Shown in pieces: positions 25,739 to 34,862 of a stretch of DNA of 60,390 nucleotides; within the stretch, counting starts at the first letter, position 1; the number at the start of each line of letters is the position of its first letter. The notes below the pieces were generated by a model. It did no database searches and had not been told where the DNA came from. It worked only from the letters and a program-made list of their open reading frames with translations. Source of the DNA: Thermodesulfatator atlanticus DSM 21156 (GTDB lineage: Bacteria; Desulfobacterota; Thermodesulfobacteria; Thermodesulfobacteriales; Thermodesulfatatoraceae); assembly GCF_000421585.1 (NCBI RefSeq), contig NZ_ATXH01000014.1:1-60390 (forward strand), written 5' to 3'. The translations under genes were made by a program, and so were the position numbers.

Positions 25739-26767
25739 ATGGGTGCTGTATTTGCTTTAATTGCGGCGTTGGGTTTGGTTCTTTTTGTTTACATTGGGGT
25801 AGGGCTCATCGGGCTCAAGAGTCTTTTTGCTGTTGTTATCCCCTACGCAGCGTTTTTTGTTTTCTTAGGGGGGATGATCTACCGCATTGTAGAATGGGCT
25901 AAAGTTCCGGTTCCCTTCCGTATTGTTACCACCTGTGGCCAGCAAAAGTCGCTCAAGTGGGTGAAGCGCAGCCGCCTTGAATCCCCTTACAACAACTTCG
26001 AAGTGCTGTTACGCATGGCTCTTGAGGTTTTTGCCTTTCGGTCTCTTTTCCGTAATTTGAAGGCTGAGCTTAAGGGCCCGAACCTCCTTTATGGTTCCAA
26101 TAAGTGGCTCTGGTTAGGTGCTATTGCTTTCCACTATTGTTTCTTTGTCATCCTAATTCGTCACTTCAGGTTTTTCTCCTATCCGGTGCCATATTGGCTG
26201 AGTATCCTTGATCAACAAATTGATGCTTTTCTCCATATTGGTATCCCCCACTTTTACCTTACAGATGGCATTATCGTAGCAGCACTTACTTATCTCCTTT
26301 TGAGGCGTCTTGCGGATCCGAAACTCCGATACATCTCTTTAGCCTCTGACTTTATGCCCCTTTTCCTTATCTTTGGCTTGGTGCTTTCTGGCATTCTGAT
26401 GCGCTACTTTATCAAAGTTGACATCGTCCAGGTCAAAGAATTTACCCTTGGTTTGGTGCACTTTTCTCCCAAAGTGCCGGATGTGGGGGTGATTTTCTAT
26501 ATTCATCTCTTCTTCTTGTGTGCTTTGATGGCATACTTTCCGTTTAGCAAATTGGTCCACATGGCAGGAGTGTTCTTCAGCCCCACGAGAAACCTTGCTA
26601 ACAACAGCCGCGCCAAGCGCCATGAGCCTGCGCCTTGGTGGAAGAAGCCCAAATTTAAGACTTACTGTGAGTGGCAGGAAGAATTCAAAGAAGTACTTGA
26701 ACAGTCTGGTCAGCCTATAGACGAAGATTGTTATAAAAACAAAGAAAAACAAGCAGAATCGAAATAA
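25739..26767 (+). CDS. dsrM: DsrM, cytochrome b subunit of the DsrMKJOP complex
   Basis: The 342-residue membrane protein is NarI-like with five to six helices (the first two within residues 1-65, then about 125-150, 175-200, 210-230 and 250-275) and membrane His residues for two haems b (HYCFFVILIRHFRFF; IYIHLFF). It oxidises quinol and passes electrons to DsrK, feeding sulfite reduction through DsrC. First gene of dsrMKJOP; ATG after GAGAGGTAAATAT. Full length. Confidence 0.95.
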   Translation: MGAVFALIAALGLVLFVYIGVGLIGLKSLFAVVIPYAAFFVFLGGMIYRIVEWAKVPVPFRIVTTCGQQKSLKWVKRSRLESPYNNFEVLLRMALEVFAFRSLFRNLKAELKGPNLLYGSNKWLWLGAIAFHYCFFVILIRHFRFFSYPVPYWLSILDQQIDAFLHIGIPHFYLTDGIIVAALTYLLLRRLADPKLRYISLASDFMPLFLIFGLVLSGILMRYFIKVDIVQVKEFTLGLVHFSPKVPDVGVIFYIHLFFLCALMAYFPFSKLVHMAGVFFSPTRNLANNSRAKRHEPAPWWKKPKFKTYCEWQEEFKEVLEQSGQPIDEDCYKNKEKQAESK

Positions 26768-26785
26768 TATACGGAGAGGGTAGCT

Positions 26786-28420
26786 ATGGCTAAGATGCCT
26801 AAACCTGATGAATTGCTGAAATCGATAGATTGGACCCCGCCTGATAAGGATTGGATGGATGACGTTCCTCCAGAGATAAAGCCAGGGAGGTTCTGTTATC
26901 CAGCTAAAAAGAACATCTTAGAGGAAATAGGTTTTCCTAATCCTCGTGAGTGGTCGCCTCTTGATGACGACTGGAAGCTGCCTCCTAACAGCCGGGAGAT
27001 AATAGTTGATGGCATTATCGATCGCCTGAAGAAATACCGCTCCTTTAAACTTTTTATGGACATATGCGTCCGTTGTGGTGCCTGTGCGGATAAGTGCCAC
27101 TATTTCTTAGGGTCAGGCGATCCCAAGAACATGCCTGTTTTGCGGGCAGAGCTTTTGCGCTCGGTTATCAAGGGCGAACTTACCTGGCAGGGCAGGCTTT
27201 TTGGCAAGTTGGCAGGTGCTCGCAAGCTCAACGAAGATATTATTAAAGAATGGTTTTACTACTTTTATCAATGTAGTGAGTGCCGTCGTTGTTCGGTCTT
27301 TTGCCCGTACGGTATTGACACCTGTGAAGTAACCATGATGGGGCGTGAATTGCTCCATCTGGTTGGTTGCAATATCAACTGGATCCTTGAGCCGGTAAGA
27401 AACTGCTTCAAAATCGGAAACCATCTTGGTCTTCAGCCCCACACCGTAAAAGAAAATATCGAATTTTTATGTTGGGATATTGAAGAAGTAACCGGCCTCA
27501 AGCTGGAAGTGCCTTTTAACAAAAAAGGCGCTGAGGTGCTTTTTGTAACGCCATCTGGTGACTACTTTGCCGATCCCGGTATTTACACCATGATGGGTTA
27601 CATCATGCTCTTTAATTACCTTGATATCGACTGGACCATGAGCACTTATGCCTCTGAGGGTGGAAACTTTGGTCTTTTCACCTCTCACGAGGCCATGGCC
27701 AAGATTAACGCCAAGATTTATCACGAAGCAGAGCGCCTGGGTGTGCGTTTCATAATTGGTGGTGAGTGTGGTCATATGTGGCGTGTCAAGCACCAGTATA
27801 TGGATACTGCCACAGGTCCTGCTCCTAAGAATCTGGAAACACCACGCAGCCCCATCACAGGGACTGTTTTTGAGCACGCCAAATCCACCAAGATGATCCA
27901 TATTTGTGAGTTCACGGCCGATTTAATCGCTCATGGTAAGCTTGATTTAGATCCTTCTCGCAATGACAAGTATATCGTTACGTATCACGACTCGTGTAAC
28001 CCCTCGCGTGGAATGGGATTTTTTGAAGAGCCACGCTTCATTCTCAAAAATGTTTGCAACAATTTTTATGAAATGCCTGAGAATACTATCCGTGAAAAGA
28101 CTTTCTGCTGTGGAAGTGGTTCTGGTCTTAACACTGACGAATTTATGGACATGCGTATGCGTGGTGGTTTGCCACGGGCTAATGCTGTTAAGTATGTCCA
28201 TGAAAAATACGGCGTGAATATGCTTGCGTGTATCTGTGCTATTGATAGGGCTGCATTATCTACCCTTATGAACTATTGGGTCCCAGAAGTGCAGGTTTGT
28301 GGTGTACACGAATTAGTCGCTAACGCGCTGGTCTTTCCACATGAAAAGAAAGGCGAGCGTGAAAGAGAACTTAACTTACGTCAAGAACCTTTGAAGCCGG
28401 AGGGCGAAGAAAATGCATGA
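26786..28420 (+). CDS. dsrK: DsrK, HdrD-like iron-sulfur subunit
   Basis: The 544-residue cytoplasmic protein has two [4Fe-4S] motifs, CVRCGACADKCH and CSECRRCSVFCPYG (within residues 90-180), and HdrD-type Cys-rich regions (HDSCNPSRGMG; FCCGSGSG) that hold the catalytic cluster. With DsrM it moves electrons to the DsrC trisulfide. ATG follows GGAGAGGGTAGCT. It overlaps dsrJ by 8 bases. The long N-terminal extension (about 90 residues, Pro/Trp/Asp-rich) is usual for this family. Confidence 0.96.
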   Translation: MAKMPKPDELLKSIDWTPPDKDWMDDVPPEIKPGRFCYPAKKNILEEIGFPNPREWSPLDDDWKLPPNSREIIVDGIIDRLKKYRSFKLFMDICVRCGACADKCHYFLGSGDPKNMPVLRAELLRSVIKGELTWQGRLFGKLAGARKLNEDIIKEWFYYFYQCSECRRCSVFCPYGIDTCEVTMMGRELLHLVGCNINWILEPVRNCFKIGNHLGLQPHTVKENIEFLCWDIEEVTGLKLEVPFNKKGAEVLFVTPSGDYFADPGIYTMMGYIMLFNYLDIDWTMSTYASEGGNFGLFTSHEAMAKINAKIYHEAERLGVRFIIGGECGHMWRVKHQYMDTATGPAPKNLETPRSPITGTVFEHAKSTKMIHICEFTADLIAHGKLDLDPSRNDKYIVTYHDSCNPSRGMGFFEEPRFILKNVCNNFYEMPENTIREKTFCCGSGSGLNTDEFMDMRMRGGLPRANAVKYVHEKYGVNMLACICAIDRAALSTLMNYWVPEVQVCGVHELVANALVFPHEKKGERERELNLRQEPLKPEGEENA

Positions 28421-28856
28421 TGCCGGCAAAGTAATCGCAGGGATAATAGTCTTTGTGGTCTTTGTGACGCTGCCTTTTTGGTACAACTTAGGCAAAGCAG
28501 CGCCGCGGGTAGAAGTTGAGCTCCCCAAACAATACAAAGAATGCGTTGAGCCTAAAGAATGGATGATTAGGGAGCACATGCAACTACTCAACAAGTGGCG
28601 CGATGCAGTGGTTCGTGAAGGAAAAAAATATTATGTCAACTCCAAAGGTGAACGTTATCAAATGCTCTTTCAAAAGGGCTGTTTAAAATGTCACGACAAT
28701 AGACAAAAGTTCTGTGACAGGTGCCATAATTTTGTGGAGGCCAAACCTTATTGTTGGAATTGTCATATTTCCCCGGAGGAGAAAGAAGGATGGGCGACAA
28801 AAGAAGCAAATTTAACAGAAGAAGCTTCCTTAAAGCAGCCGGCTTCGCATCATTAG
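28413..28856 (+). CDS. dsrJ: DsrJ, triheme cytochrome c
   Basis: The 147-residue protein has one N-terminal helix (about 7-27) acting as signal anchor and three CxxCH motifs: C90-H94, C101-H105 and C114-H118. It is the periplasmic cytochrome of the Dsr complex, facing DsrO. It starts inside the end of dsrK and overlaps the start of dsrO by 67 bases, consistent with tight co-translation. Confidence 0.95.
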   Translation: MHDAGKVIAGIIVFVVFVTLPFWYNLGKAAPRVEVELPKQYKECVEPKEWMIREHMQLLNKWRDAVVREGKKYYVNSKGERYQMLFQKGCLKCHDNRQKFCDRCHNFVEAKPYCWNCHISPEEKEGWATKEANLTEEASLKQPASHH

Positions 28857-29590
28857 TCGGGGCTTGGGCTTCGGGTACAGCTGGTTTACTTTCCGGAAGG
28901 AAAGTAAAGGCCCAGCCTGTAGAAGGAGAGACGGATAAGTCTCTTAAGGCGGGGCGTTGGGCTTTGGTAATTGACACGCGTATATGTGCTCAGCATCCTG
29001 GATGCACTGATTGTATTGACGCGTGTCATAAATTTCATAACGTGCCCCACATGCCAGATAAAAAGCACGAGATTAAGTGGATATGGAAAACGCATTTTCA
29101 TAACGCTTTTCCATATCAGGCTCACGAATATGACAGCGAAGAATTGCATCATCGTCCGTTTCTGGTGCTTTGCAACCATTGTGAGCGTCCACCCTGTGTG
29201 AGAGTTTGTCCTACACAGGCAACCTTTAAGCGCGAAGATGGTATCGTGATGATGGACATGCACCGCTGCATTGGTTGCCGTTTCTGTATGGCAGCATGTC
29301 CATACGGGGCAAGAAGTTTTAACTGGCTTGATCCTAGGCCCTATATCAAAGAACCCAACCCGGCTTATCCCACTCGTATGCGTGGTGTGGTAGAAAAATG
29401 CATTTTTTGTTTTGATCATCTTCGTGATGGTGAACTACCCCTATGTGTTACTTCTTGTAAGTATGGTGCTTTGACCTTTGGTGATCTTGCGGATCCACAT
29501 TCAGAGGTTAATAAACTGCTTAGAGAGCATCACAGTATTCGTAGGAAAGTCATGTTAGGTACTGGTCCTAGTGTCTTTTATATCATTTAG
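28790..29590 (+). CDS. dsrO: DsrO, periplasmic ferredoxin subunit
   Basis: The protein has 266 residues from ATG at 28790, preceded by GAGGAGAAAGAAGG. It has a Tat signal (NRRSFLK), then four iron-sulfur cysteine groups: CAQHPGCTDCIDAC, CNHCERPPCVRVCP, CIGCRFCMAACPYG and CIFC...CVTSC. It links the cytochrome DsrJ to the membrane subunit DsrP. An upstream in-frame TTG at 28751 would disturb the Tat signal and is rejected. Confidence 0.95.
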   Translation: MGDKRSKFNRRSFLKAAGFASLVGAWASGTAGLLSGRKVKAQPVEGETDKSLKAGRWALVIDTRICAQHPGCTDCIDACHKFHNVPHMPDKKHEIKWIWKTHFHNAFPYQAHEYDSEELHHRPFLVLCNHCERPPCVRVCPTQATFKREDGIVMMDMHRCIGCRFCMAACPYGARSFNWLDPRPYIKEPNPAYPTRMRGVVEKCIFCFDHLRDGELPLCVTSCKYGALTFGDLADPHSEVNKLLREHHSIRRKVMLGTGPSVFYII

Positions 29591-29603
29591 GTGAGGTGGA
29601 CCT

Positions 29604-30764
29604 ATGTTTGAGAAGGCTTTAGTTGGTAGCAAGAAATACTATGCATTGGTGTTTTTCCTGGCGGGCCTTTTTTTAATTGGCTTGGCATGTTTTATCTACC
29701 AGATGCAGGTTGGTCTGGGTATCACCGGCATGAGCCGCGATGTTTCGTGGGGTTTTTATGTTGCACAATTTACTTATCTAGTTGGTATCGCGGCGTCAGG
29801 TGTTATGGTGGTGCTTCCTTATTATTTTCATAATTACAAAGAATATGGGAAGTTAGTTATTTTTGGTGAGTTTATGGCCATTGCCGCGGTGCTGATGTGT
29901 ATTCTTTTTATTCTGGTGGATATCGGTCAAACTCACCGGGTAATGAACGTGGCGTTACACCCAACTCCCAATTCGGTCATGTTTTACGATATGATTGTTC
30001 TTTGTGGCTACCTGCTTCTTAACATCATCTGTGGCTGGAATGCCCTTTCTGCCATGTACAAGGGCACAAAATACCCCAACTGGGTAAAACCTTTTATTTA
30101 TATTTCTATCCCGTGGGCCTTTAGTATTCACACGGTTACGGCCTTTTTGTACGCCGGTATGCCTGACCGCCACCTCTGGTTAACTGCTGTTATGGCACCT
30201 CGCTTTTTGGCTTCGGCTTTTTGTTCTGGGCCTGCGTTGCTTCTCATCATTATTTATATTGTCAAAGCCTTTACTAGGTTTGATCCTGGTGAAAAGGCTA
30301 TCAGGGCCCTTGCCAAGACCATTACTTACGCCTTGATTGCCAACCTATTCCTGTTCGGTTGTGAGTTATTTACATCACTTTACAGTAATATCCCCGGACA
30401 TATTCATCCCCTTAAGTATCTCTTCTTTGGCCTTGAGGGGCATACCAAGCTTGTCCCCTGGATGTGGACTGCTTATTTTTGTATGCTTGCAGCAGCTGTT
30501 CTTCTAGTGATTCCCCAGGTGCGTAATAACCTTCAGATTCTACCTTTTATATGTATCCTTGTGGTTATCGGAACCTGGATTGATAAAGGCATGGGGCTTG
30601 TTATTGGAGGTTTTATTCCTAATCCTTTAGAAGAAATAACCGAATATATGCCTACACTTCCTGAGGTCATGATTTCCGTCGGTATTTGGGCCTTTGGGTT
30701 CCTGGTAATCACCATTCTTTTCAAGATGGTTGTCTCCATAATGGAAAGCAGAAGGTTAATCTAG
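29604..30764 (+). CDS. dsrP: DsrP, NrfD-like membrane subunit
   Basis: The 386-residue polytopic protein has about ten hydrophobic helices and the NrfD/PsrC family features (MSRDVSWGFYVAQFTYLVGIAASGVMVVLPYYF; HTVTAFLYAGMPDRHLW). It is the periplasm-facing quinone-reactive subunit paired with DsrO. It is the last of the five dsr genes and is followed by a strong terminator. Confidence 0.95.
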   Translation: MFEKALVGSKKYYALVFFLAGLFLIGLACFIYQMQVGLGITGMSRDVSWGFYVAQFTYLVGIAASGVMVVLPYYFHNYKEYGKLVIFGEFMAIAAVLMCILFILVDIGQTHRVMNVALHPTPNSVMFYDMIVLCGYLLLNIICGWNALSAMYKGTKYPNWVKPFIYISIPWAFSIHTVTAFLYAGMPDRHLWLTAVMAPRFLASAFCSGPALLLIIIYIVKAFTRFDPGEKAIRALAKTITYALIANLFLFGCELFTSLYSNIPGHIHPLKYLFFGLEGHTKLVPWMWTAYFCMLAAAVLLVIPQVRNNLQILPFICILVVIGTWIDKGMGLVIGGFIPNPLEEITEYMPTLPEVMISVGIWAFGFLVITILFKMVVSIMESRRLI

Positions 30765-30771
30765 GCTAGCC

Positions 30772-30797
30772 AGCCGGGCTTCGGCCCGGCTTTTTTA
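30772..30797 (+). terminator. Rho-independent terminator after dsrP
   Basis: AGCCGGGC-TTCG-GCCCGGCT followed by TTTTTT, a textbook hairpin with a UUCG loop. Confidence 0.92.
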
Positions 30798-30821
30798 TTT
30801 CCCACTAAAGAATAAACGGAT

Positions 30822-32285
30822 ATGACACCGGAATTTGAATTTCCCCGGCTACTTATTTCCGCACAAAAAGGCGGTGCCGGCAAGACTTTATTTTCCCTAG
30901 GACTATTAGCCGCGCTTGTTGCTGAGGGTAAAAAGGTCGTACCTTTCAAAAAAGGTCCTGATTATATCGACGCAGGCTGGCTTTCTTACGCGGCTAAGTA
31001 TTCTTGCTATAACCTTGATCCTTTTTTCATGTCTCATGAAGTTATTTTGTCTTCTTTTGTTACCCACGCTTTAGAGGGGAATCTTTCTGTTATCGAAGGC
31101 AATAGAGGGCTCCTAGATGGAGTTGACATTGAGGGCACCTGTAGCAGCGCGCAGCTTGCAAGAATTCTAAAGGCTCCTGTTATTCTAGTCCTTGATTGTA
31201 CCAAGGTTACCCGTTCCTTGGCGGCTTTTGTTAAGGGCTGCCAGGCAATCGAGCCAGATATCGTTATTGGGGGCGTAATTCTTAATCAAATAGTGCGTCC
31301 TCGCCACGAAAAAATAATTACTCAGTCTATCGAAAAATATACCGGCCTTGAAGTTTTAGGGATTCTTCCACGGCTTAAGAAATTTTCTTTTCCCATGAGG
31401 CATCTGGGACTTTTACCTTGGCAGGAACATGGCGAGGGAGAAATAGTAGTTCAAAGACTTGCGCAGGCTGTAAAAGAAAATGTTAACCTCGAAAGAATTT
31501 GCGAAATTGCCAGGAAAGCTCCGCCTTTAAAGGGAAAACCTTTTGCCTGGGCCAAGCGAGAATCTCTCGTAAAAATAGGAGTTTTTAGAGACAAGGCTTT
31601 TCAATTTTATTATCCTGAAAATCTCGCTTTTCTTGAATCACTTGGAGCAGAAATCCTTTACTTGGACGCGTTGAGAGATAAGTCTTTACCTGCTGACATT
31701 CATGCCCTTTATATTGGTGGAGGTTTTCCAGAAACGCAAGGCGAAGCCCTTGAGGCCAATCGTTCCTTAAGAGAGGATTTGCGAGAGGCGGCAAATGCGG
31801 GCCTTCCCATCTATGCTGAATGTGGTGGCCTTATGTTTTTGGGCCGACGCATCATCTGGCGTGGTAAGGTTTTTGAGATGGTAGGGGCTTTACCCGTTGA
31901 TTTTGAGGTCAAGGATAGACCCCAGGGGCATGGATATGTTAAAGCCACCATTATTGAAAAAAATCCCTTTTATGAACCAGGAACCAAAATCGTAGGGCAT
32001 GAATTTCATTATTCAAAACCTATTAATTGCACTCCCAGCGAAATTACGCTATGCATGAAACTGGATAAAGGTCATGGGTTCTGTGATAAGTTAGATGGTG
32101 TCGTTTATCGCAATATTTTTGGGGCTTATACCCATGTCCACGTTTTAGGGCAGCCTGCGTGGGCGTTGGGATTGCTTAAGGCGGCGCTCAACTGGAAAGA
32201 AGGAATTTCCTCAAATATGAGAGACGTATTGCAACCTCGTAGTTTAGTGTTAAATGGGATAAATCAAACTATAAAATTAAAATGA
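30822..32285 (+). CDS. CbiA/CobB-type amidotransferase (DsrN-like)
   Basis: The 487-residue protein is a cobyrinate a,c-diamide synthase family member: P-loop AQKGGAGKT at the N-terminus, KKGPDYIDAGWLS, and a C-terminal class I glutamine amidotransferase domain with nucleophile in YAECGGLMF and HEFHYS. In sulfate reducers such proteins near dsr genes (DsrN) amidate siroheme for sulfite reductase. No other cobalamin genes are present, so the DsrN role is favoured over cobalamin synthesis, though both are possible. Confidence 0.88.
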   Translation: MTPEFEFPRLLISAQKGGAGKTLFSLGLLAALVAEGKKVVPFKKGPDYIDAGWLSYAAKYSCYNLDPFFMSHEVILSSFVTHALEGNLSVIEGNRGLLDGVDIEGTCSSAQLARILKAPVILVLDCTKVTRSLAAFVKGCQAIEPDIVIGGVILNQIVRPRHEKIITQSIEKYTGLEVLGILPRLKKFSFPMRHLGLLPWQEHGEGEIVVQRLAQAVKENVNLERICEIARKAPPLKGKPFAWAKRESLVKIGVFRDKAFQFYYPENLAFLESLGAEILYLDALRDKSLPADIHALYIGGGFPETQGEALEANRSLREDLREAANAGLPIYAECGGLMFLGRRIIWRGKVFEMVGALPVDFEVKDRPQGHGYVKATIIEKNPFYEPGTKIVGHEFHYSKPINCTPSEITLCMKLDKGHGFCDKLDGVVYRNIFGAYTHVHVLGQPAWALGLLKAALNWKEGISSNMRDVLQPRSLVLNGINQTIKLK

Positions 32286-32296
32286 AGGAGGAGCGT

Positions 32297-32485
32297 ATGT
32301 TTGAGATTACTGTTGATTACGACAAGTGCAGTGCTGACCAGGAATGCATCAACTCTTGCCCTGCCCAGGTTTTTGATGAAGGTGAAGACGGAAAGCCTGT
32401 CATTGCTCGCCCTGAAGATTGCCTTGGTTGCGAAACCTGCGTAGAAGTTTGCCCTGAAGGTGCTATCACTGTTACTGAGATGTAG
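32297..32485 (+). CDS. Ferredoxin with CxxDxxC first cluster motif
   Basis: The protein has 62 residues from ATG at 32297, after GGAGGAGCGT. The second cluster motif is complete (CLGCETCVEVCP). In the first, CSADQECINSCP, the middle Cys is Asp. In Pyrococcus furiosus and Desulfovibrio africanus ferredoxin III such CxxDxxC sites hold a labile [3Fe-4S]/[4Fe-4S] cluster. It probably carries electrons for the Dsr/siroheme system next to it. It overlaps the convergent gene at 32472 by 14 bases. Confidence 0.93.
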   Translation: MFEITVDYDKCSADQECINSCPAQVFDEGEDGKPVIARPEDCLGCETCVEVCPEGAITVTEM

Positions 32486-33077
32486 CTTTTGGCGGAGGGG
32501 GAGCAATCCCCCTCTTTTTGTCTAATTTTTCAGCTAGGTTTTTAATTTCTTTATTGAATTCGTCAAACTTTTCTGCCTCGATTAACTCTTTGAGTAACTT
32601 AATCTTTAGCTGTCCTTCAAGGCTTTGGTTGAGTTCTGGGTGAAGCTCAAGAAATTTATTGAGCTTTTCTTTCGCTTGTTTTTTCAGTTCTTGTCTTTTG
32701 GTAAGGCTTTCTTTTTCTGCTTTTTGAGCTATCTCTTTGGCTTTGCCAAAGTAAAATTTGGCATGGGAATAGTTTTTTTGCGCTAAAGCCTTTTGGCCTT
32801 TTTGGTAATAATCTTGTGCTTTTTGCCATAATTCTTTGGCATATATAGGAGCACCTTCCCAGTAAGCTTTTTCTAGGTATTTTTGGGTCTCTTTTTCTAA
32901 TTCCTTTGGAGGGTTCTCAGGACGCATAATTTTGTTTAAATAAGGTATCTTGTTCAGGATGTTTTCTAAACTTGTGGGCATTTGAAAACCGCTTGAGGCT
33001 AGCCAAATAAATAACAACAATACGATGCTTAGGGACTTTGAATTTTTGAAAAGATTTACTATAGATGTTTGAAACAT
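32472..33077 (-). CDS. Secreted helical protein, DUF4398-like
   Basis: The 201-residue protein has an N-terminal hydrophobic stretch (SIVLLLFIWLASSGF, about 17-31) that fits a signal peptide or anchor. The rest is charged and helical (IYAKELWQKAQDYYQKGQKA, then LHPELNQSLEGQLKIK), recalling the DUF4398 pattern of A-x-L-W repeats. The end is PPPP-rich. It is probably in the cell envelope. It is divergent from the M23 peptidase gene, whose start lies 31 bases away, so a shared promoter and an envelope role are plausible. Function unknown. Confidence 0.65.
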   Translation of the reverse strand: MFQTSIVNLFKNSKSLSIVLLLFIWLASSGFQMPTSLENILNKIPYLNKIMRPENPPKELEKETQKYLEKAYWEGAPIYAKELWQKAQDYYQKGQKALAQKNYSHAKFYFGKAKEIAQKAEKESLTKRQELKKQAKEKLNKFLELHPELNQSLEGQLKIKLLKELIEAEKFDEFNKEIKNLAEKLDKKRGIAPPPPKATSQ

Positions 33078-33107
33078 AAGCGCATTATAAAAGTTAAGGG
33101 TGAAAAA

Positions 33108-34454
33108 ATGAAGAAGATATTGTCTTTCGTGATATTGCTTTTGGTGGTTGGTGTTTTAGCTTTCCTTTCTTTCTTGTTTTTCTTTAAATTCGAAGGAAAT
33201 CCCCCGCGTATTGAAAAAATAGCCCTGCCCAAGGCCTTGGGGAAGCAAAGTCAGTTAGAAATATTAATTGCTGATAATCGTTCTGGTCTCCGTGCGGTAA
33301 ACATCTACCTTAAGCAAGACAAAAAAATTGCCAAAATTTTCGAAAAAACTTACCCTGTGGATCCTATTTGGGGGTCATCCACCAAAGAAGATGACCTTAA
33401 AGTTGTCTTTTCTCCTTTTAAACTCGGGTTTAAAAGTGGCAAGGCCTCTTTAATAGTAGAGATAATCGATGGCTCCTGGCGCAACAGCTTAAAGGGAAAT
33501 CGCGCGGTCTTTCAAAAAGAAATAGTCCTTGACCTAACCTCTCCGCGCATCGTGGTTAAGTCCCCCATGCACTATCTTGTTCGCGGGGGAAGCAATCTCG
33601 TGGTGTATACCATTTCGGAGCCTGTCGTTCGCCAAGGAGTGTGGGTTGATGATCTTTTCTTTGAAGGGTACCCAGACCCTAAAATTCCTAATCTTTACTA
33701 CTGTTTAATAGCGGTTCCCGTAAATACCAAACGTATTCACCGGGTGCAGATAGAAGCCGAAGACCTGGCAGGCAATAAAGCTTCTTTCCCTGTGGCTTAT
33801 TATCTTAAGCCCAAAAGATATCGCAATGATGTCATTAATATTTCTGATAATTTTCTCAAGCGTAAAATTCCTGAGTTCTGGGATAGGTACCCCGAGATTC
33901 CACGCGACGATTACTTAAAGGCCTTTATTTATATCAACACTGAACTGCGCAGGAAAAATAACGCCAAAATCAAGGAACTGTGCCGTAAATCTCAAATCAA
34001 GGATTTTTATGGCAAAAGATTCTTTCTGAGACTTCCGAAGTCAGCTACCAGGGCCCTTTTTGGCGATTATCGCACTTACTATTACAAAGGCCAAAAAATA
34101 GGCAATGCCTACCACCTTGGTATTGATCTCGCTTCGATAGCGGGTTCTCCGGTGCCTGCGGCAGCAGGTGGCAAAGTGATTTTTGCTGATTACCTGGGTA
34201 TTTACGGCAATACCATTATCATTGACCATGGTTTTGGGCTTTTTAGTTTATATGCCCATTTGTCAGGGTTTACCGTGGCACCAGGGGACACTGTAAAACG
34301 GGGACAACTCATTGGTTACACAGACACCACTGGCCTTGCAGGTGGAGATCATCTCCACTTCTCGGTATTAGTGCAAGGAGTCTTTGTTGAGCCTCTTGAG
34401 TGGTTTGACCCCAACTGGGTAAAAACCCGCATTGCAGAAAAACTTAGCTTTTAA
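33108..34454 (+). CDS. M23-family (LytM) peptidase
   Basis: The protein has 448 residues from ATG at 33108 (after GGTGAAAAA; the earlier in-frame start lies inside the divergent gene region). An N-terminal anchor (about 3-27) is followed by an Ig-like beta region and a C-terminal M23 domain with HLGIDLA, IIDHGFGLFSLYAHL and HLHFSV, so the zinc ligands are intact. It cleaves peptidoglycan cross-links in the periplasm. Full length for this envelope-anchored subgroup. Confidence 0.92.
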   Translation: MKKILSFVILLLVVGVLAFLSFLFFFKFEGNPPRIEKIALPKALGKQSQLEILIADNRSGLRAVNIYLKQDKKIAKIFEKTYPVDPIWGSSTKEDDLKVVFSPFKLGFKSGKASLIVEIIDGSWRNSLKGNRAVFQKEIVLDLTSPRIVVKSPMHYLVRGGSNLVVYTISEPVVRQGVWVDDLFFEGYPDPKIPNLYYCLIAVPVNTKRIHRVQIEAEDLAGNKASFPVAYYLKPKRYRNDVINISDNFLKRKIPEFWDRYPEIPRDDYLKAFIYINTELRRKNNAKIKELCRKSQIKDFYGKRFFLRLPKSATRALFGDYRTYYYKGQKIGNAYHLGIDLASIAGSPVPAAAGGKVIFADYLGIYGNTIIIDHGFGLFSLYAHLSGFTVAPGDTVKRGQLIGYTDTTGLAGGDHLHFSVLVQGVFVEPLEWFDPNWVKTRIAEKLSF

Positions 34455-34862
34455 GCTTTTTGTAACGTTAAAACACCCGATATCGTAGGATCCGTTCCTA
34501 TTTTTCGGAACGAAAAATGGGAACGGATCCCAATAACAACAAAACCTCTACAACCTCTACAACCTCTACAACTCACAGATCACCGGTCACAGGTTACTGA
34601 TCCCCTTCGGCCTTTCGCCCTTCCTTTGTCATCCTGAGCCGAGCGCCAGTGAGGCGAAGAGCCTGCCCTGAGCCGAAGGCGAAGGGATCCATTAATGGAT
34701 TCTTCGGTCGCTTCGCTCCCTCAGATGACAGGGTAGGCTGTGGATTCTTCGGGCCCAAGGGCCCTCAGCATGACAGGGTAGAGGTACAAATAATAACTAT
34801 GAGCGGTACCAAGAAAAGGAGTCAAGCACCTCGTCACCGTAAAGAGGCCGTTTGGTGACAGA
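34455..34862. repeat. Intergenic repeat block J
   Basis: No gene. In order: 43-bp palindrome (34488-34530), CCCAATAACAACAAA junction, 9-bp ACCTCTACA repeats (34545-34571), a GATCACCGGTCACAGGTTAC-type tract (34577-34603), GGCCTTTCGCCC, and REP hairpin arms (34625-34775). Block K at 40090-40364 carries the same modules, including the identical TAACAACAAAACCTCTAC junction, in inverted orientation. Confidence 0.8.

Noticed and set aside
28751-28789. Upstream start for dsrO
   Set aside because: It would bury the Tat signal; ATG at 28790 follows a good ribosome site.
30822-32285. Cobalamin biosynthesis gene with riboswitch
   Set aside because: No cobalamin riboswitch fold or other cob/cbi genes are visible; the dsr context favours siroheme amidation.
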